Shown: piece after piece, positions 60,367-64,000 of the stretch
Layout: the number at the start of each line of letters is the position of its first letter
How positions within the stretch are numbered: position 1 is the first letter of the stretch
Origin: Pegea sp. RAD2-039
Taxonomy: Eukaryota > Chordata > Thaliacea > Salpida > Salpidae
Direction: 5' to 3'
Length of the DNA stretch: 64,000 bases
Assembly (NCBI GenBank): GCA_034620365.1
Contig: JAQGEQ010000071.1
Span: forward strand, 2,232,001-2,296,000
The notes under the pieces: generated by a model
Database searches by the model: none
The model's input: only the letters and a program-made list of their open reading frames with translations
What the model was told of the DNA's origin: nothing
Translations under genes and position numbers: made by a program

Positions 60367-61545
60367 TCAATATCGAGAAAATCTTTCTTCCCGTTTCTTC
60401 TTTAAGTTGTCAGCAAATTTTTTCACATCTTCAGTTGTAACTGTTCTCCCAGCTTCTTCACAATCTTTTGCAAACTCACTCATTGAAGTTATAAAATCAC
60501 ATATCCCAGCAGCATATACACCCTGTTGATAACGACTAAAATTTCCAAACTGTTGATTATTTTGATGGTTATCAGAGTCTGGATCATCTAAATGATTTTC
60601 TTTATTTTCATAATGCTCTATAGTGTCTGATTCATCAACTATGAAACCAACCCCAAGACTTGTATACAAATCTAAGCAAGGTTTGCAGTTACATAAGCAT
60701 TGCCTCCATTTTAATGGCCAAAATGAAGCCCCAGTAAATTTTAGATCTTCTTTTTTATTTTGAAGAGCATTAACTTTTTTTTCAACAGTTTCAGAAGATT
60801 GTGATTCAAGATGCTTAATAGAAATATTTCTATCCTTTTGTTTATTTTCTATCTGCTGATTATAAACTCCGCAATGAAATGTTTTTTGCTCTAGATAAGT
60901 AGAAATACTTGAAGAATGGCAATTTGGTGCATCAAGGTCAAAAGACAGTGGCTTATATCTACCTAAAAATGTGCACTTCTTTGTGCAATCCATACATATC
61001 ATTTCAGCATATTCATTAGATGAAGGAACTTTGCCTAAATGATTCAGATGAAACCAATCTTCACAAACAATACACTGCATCATATCTTCTTCATTATCAT
61101 CATCATCTGTGTCATCAGAAGGATATGGTTTATTACAAGAGCAATATAACCCTTGAAAGTTCTGATTATATTTATTTTCAGTATTTGACTCCTTCTTTTC
61201 TTTATATAGTTGACAAGTGCTAGAAAATTTGTTATTACCACAATCACATCTGAAGTTTCGTTTTGTATATAACTCATATATATCATGGCCATCATGGCAA
61301 TTGATAGAACAAGCTAGACAAAAACCAGCTGGGTTATTTTCTAAATCACAACAATCAGCACATGAAAAAACAGCTTGTCTTTTTACAAAACCATCAGGAT
61401 AAGAACATTTATCAATATTACAACCTCCAAGAACTGCATTTGCAGTCTCTTCTAACATGGCAGCTTCTTTAATAACATCCTGTAAACAAATATCATCCTC
61501 ATCAGATTCTTCACCATCAAGTTTAATTCTTTTAGATGGGAGCAT
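60367..61545 (-). CDS. UBR7: UBR7-like protein (UBR box plus PHD finger)
   Basis: In mammals UBR7 is a PHD-type E3 that ubiquitinates histone H2B. The 392-aa frame matches human UBR7 (425 aa) in order: acidic N-terminus, ANAVLGG, UBR box with its Cys/His ligands (CSYPDGFVKRQAVFSCADC, CLACSINCHDGH, TKRNFRCDCGN), then the PHD finger (LYCSCNKPYP, MMQCIVCEDWFH, MICMDCTKKC), a variable linker, and the C-terminal FWPLKWRQCLC and CKPCLDLYTSL block. I set the start at ATG 61,545; a short in-frame extension lacks an ATG and is entered by an acceptor (tttttag) ending 20 nt upstream. The coding region is a single exon, unlike the many-exon vertebrate gene. Confidence 0.95.
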   Translation of the reverse strand: MLPSKRIKLDGEESDEDDICLQDVIKEAAMLEETANAVLGGCNIDKCSYPDGFVKRQAVFSCADCCDLENNPAGFCLACSINCHDGHDIYELYTKRNFRCDCGNNKFSSTCQLYKEKKESNTENKYNQNFQGLYCSCNKPYPSDDTDDDDNEEDMMQCIVCEDWFHLNHLGKVPSSNEYAEMICMDCTKKCTFLGRYKPLSFDLDAPNCHSSSISTYLEQKTFHCGVYNQQIENKQKDRNISIKHLESQSSETVEKKVNALQNKKEDLKFTGASFWPLKWRQCLCNCKPCLDLYTSLGVGFIVDESDTIEHYENKENHLDDPDSDNHQNNQQFGNFSRYQQGVYAAGICDFITSMSEFAKDCEEAGRTVTTEDVKKFADNLKKKREERFSRY

Positions 61546-63010
61546 AGCTTTTAAACACAAACAACCTAAAAAACAAATATATAGATGGTCATTAGATATT
61601 TCTTAAATAACTTTTGTTATGAACAACAATTATTCTTTAAGCTATTAATAGAGCATAAAATCAATATAGCAACTAAAGAAAGATAAAAGAAAACTGTTTG
61701 TAACATTGAAAGATAATCACATAATTATCAAATTTTTATAAAAAAAGTAACTTAATTTATCACTTACTAATATCATGTATAATAAAACTGATCAATAGAT
61801 TAAATTCATGTAGATAATAATACTTTAAAAGTGAAATGACTTTATTTATTTTATTCAACACATGGCTACAAATATTAAATTATTCAGTTTTGAGCAAAAT
61901 AACTAATAAAATTAATAAATATTTTTTGAAGTACATTTAACATAATCTAAAGGTAAATAATCTAAAATGATCTTGACTTAAAAATAAATTTTCTATTTAC
62001 AAATATAAAAGATTTTAAATATTAAAGAATATAAATTTTATTTTTAAAATATTTAGTTGTTACACTTGCATTTATCAACATAAGCAATTATTAATGAACA
62101 AATTATAAATTTCATTTGAAAAATATCAAACTATAATACCATTTAAAATAGAAATTTATTAAAAACAATATTTCAACATGAACTCAATTTATAAAATAAA
62201 CAATATCTGCATATATTTAGAGATAATAAATATTATTAACGATAAATTTAATGTTAATAAATGATTTCTTAACAAAAACATATTTTTATACTTTATATAT
62301 ATAACAAACTGTGGTCAGACAATAAAAATTGGAGAATCTATAAAATAAAAATAATTAATTTCTAGTTGTCAAGTAATAGCTTAAATAATGAATATGCAAA
62401 ATGGAAATTTAATTTAAGAAAGACATATTTTTTAAAACTATTATACCAATCATTTCAACACCAATGTAAAAAGTGTCCTATATTAGTCAACAAAAAAAGG
62501 ATGTAGGTTTAATTACTTTCTTAATAACATTTATCAATAACTTCATTGCTACAAATATTAAACAGCAGTTGTCTATAATATAGCAGCTTAGTCGAAACAA
62601 TTGAATCGAAGCAAAAAACCATTTTTCAAACAGCCTTAAACTGCAATTAATGTAACATTACAAACTTTATAAAATTTTGCTTAAAGTGCTGAAGTTGCAA
62701 ATAAAACTTGTCGTAAAATTAGTAAACTATTTGTTATTTAAAGAACATTTATTTGCTAATTTTATTTTAAAATAAGAGAAAAGTTATTTTGAAGGAGTAT
62801 TTATTATTGAGGTTGAAAAATATAATTTTTTATAAAAGGTCTGGAGAAAGTTCTCGATCAAGTTTCGTTTTTTGAATTAAGGATGGCATTTACTTACTAA
62901 AATAATCATTTATTTCTTATTCTTTTCCCGTAATTATACATTAACATCTTTAAGCTCTAAATTTTGATGAATTTACAACTCATTTTGTAAAAATTAGGCT
63001 TTTATTCAGC
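61546..63010. other. AT-rich region upstream of UBR7, nothing recognised
   Basis: About 1.5 kb, extremely AT-rich. Apart from the acceptor-like site before the UBR7 start I see no gene, RNA or repeat. Confidence 0.5.
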
Positions 63011-63019
63011 TATATTGCA

Positions 63020-63720
63020 CAGATAAAACAACCCCAACGATTGTTAAGGTGCTAAAAGCAACAAAATCGATTATAAGTGATACCATGATGCCCTACCAAG
63101 TACTTGGGACAACAGGTAATTGACCAAGGACTGGCCGACCTCTAAGAGTACTTACTTTGACCAAAATTAAGTATTCTAGGGAACGGATAAGCAACAAAAA
63201 GACTATTAAGAGTTTTTATAGCGATCAAAAAGTTGTGAAAACTATCGTATAAATATCTTCAATTATTGCTTCAAAATGTTCAAAAGGATGAACAGGCAGT
63301 CGCCAACGAACTTGCAGAAACAGAAAAGGCTATAGAGCTCAGAGTCTATATTGAAAATAATGAAAGATGATATGCAGGCTGATAACGCAAATTGTATCTT
63401 TCTTTTTAAGTTTCAATATGACAGTCAATCCTCACACACATCCAGCAAAGCTAAGGACTGCTATAAGCGTCACTTGTCTGCATTTTGTAGAAAGAAATTG
63501 CTTTCTTATTCTTCGCTAGATCCGGGCCCTCTAGATTTTCATGTGCGGTTTATTTTAGAGAAGGAAGCGGGCACTACAGTTCATAGCAGTAGAGAAAGTT
63601 AAAAAAGCGCGACAAAAAGGTATAAGATTCATTAAAAAATCATTCGGTGTCGCAGTAAAGAACTTGAAAAGTAGAATCAAGAGAGTATTAGCGTCAATAG
63701 TGATAAATTATTAAGTATAA
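63020..63720 (+). pseudogene. Tc1/mariner-type transposase relic
   Basis: The + strand, with stops and frameshifts, gives VKVLKATKSIISDTM, a YQVLGTT then PRTGRPLRVLTLTK (the G-R-PR-GRPR helix-turn-helix linker) and SRERISNKKTIKSF. After a gap it gives DPGPLDFHVRFILEKEAG, the C-terminal SPDLNPLDF-VW-ILE block that carries catalytic residues, then a frameshifted KKARQKGIRFIKKSF tail. The middle with the first catalytic Asp is not recognisable. Dead copy; terminal inverted repeats were not found. Confidence 0.72.
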
Positions 63721-64000
63721 CTGATAAATGGCTTTATTTCAATATTGTAAGATAAATTTTGCTTCATTTCATCCGTCACAAATAATTAAATTAATATTCT
63801 TATATGATTACGAAATTTTTCTGCACTCTGTAAAAGCTTATTCAAGTTTCAGTTCACTTTTAAACGTTAACTTATTAAAGCAAAAAACTATCGCAATATG
63901 TAAAGCTAGTTCTATGTATAACTAAGTATAACAGTGTGTAAGATTTTTAATAATTACTTTATTCTAATCCAAGTCCCTGATTGAAAATATAAGCTGCTTG
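63721..64000. other. window end, nothing recognised
   Basis: AT-rich sequence without coding or repeat signal. Confidence 0.4.

Noticed and set aside
61020-61402. Frames of 61-71 codons inside UBR7
   Set aside because: Shadows of the UBR7 coding exon.

Overview
The window is nuclear DNA of an animal. It is strongly AT-rich (roughly three quarters A+T by eye), its genes are split by GT-AG introns, and the proteins are metazoan: calmodulin, mitoguardin, a p160 nuclear-receptor coactivator, a UBR7-type protein and an ataxin-1 AXH protein. Decayed LINE, SINE and mariner copies fill some of the spaces. The phylum cannot be fixed from sequence alone. A splice-acceptor-like signal just upstream of almost every start codon points to a lineage that uses spliced-leader trans-splicing, as hydrozoans and flatworms do.

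Layout. 0-1.6 kb: calmodulin (+), preceded by a 153-bp tandem duplication. 2.1-5.5 kb: mitoguardin (-, 13 exons) with a 0.55-kb minisatellite in one intron. 5.5-10.5 kb: no intact gene, remains of LINE reverse transcriptase and endonuclease. 10.6-14.1 kb: a CRACD-like actin-regulator candidate (+) with a local reading-frame problem. 14.1-18.7 kb: an internally deleted LINE and a tRNA-derived SINE. 18.8-26.1 kb: three genes on + with little or no intron in the coding part: SCFD1/Sly1, TBC1D7 and a class III sugar transporter. 28.4-44.6 kb: a 25-exon p160 coactivator (-), which I could rebuild exon by exon with every phase matching. 44.6-49.9 kb: no gene seen. 49.9-54.1 kb: a secreted GH31 alpha-glucosidase with a trefoil domain (+); its first intron holds a second SINE copy. 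55.3-56.6 kb: a type I membrane protein with acidic 13-residue repeats (+). 57.6-61.5 kb: on -, a minimal AXH-domain protein, FAM210 and UBR7. 61.5-64 kb: mostly empty, with a mariner-type transposase relic.

The genes do not form one pathway. Several are general cell-biology genes: Ca2+ sensing, ER-Golgi fusion, TSC-complex regulation, mitochondrial contact and translation factors, chromatin ubiquitination. The points of most interest are the complete p160 gene, the trans-splicing and operon-like architecture (two same-strand pairs under 200 bp apart), the stand-alone AXH gene, the excess of the CRE palindrome TGACGTCA, and an unassigned tRNA-SINE family seen in two diverged copies. All exon models are manual and rest on splice-site and phase logic; no transcript data were available.
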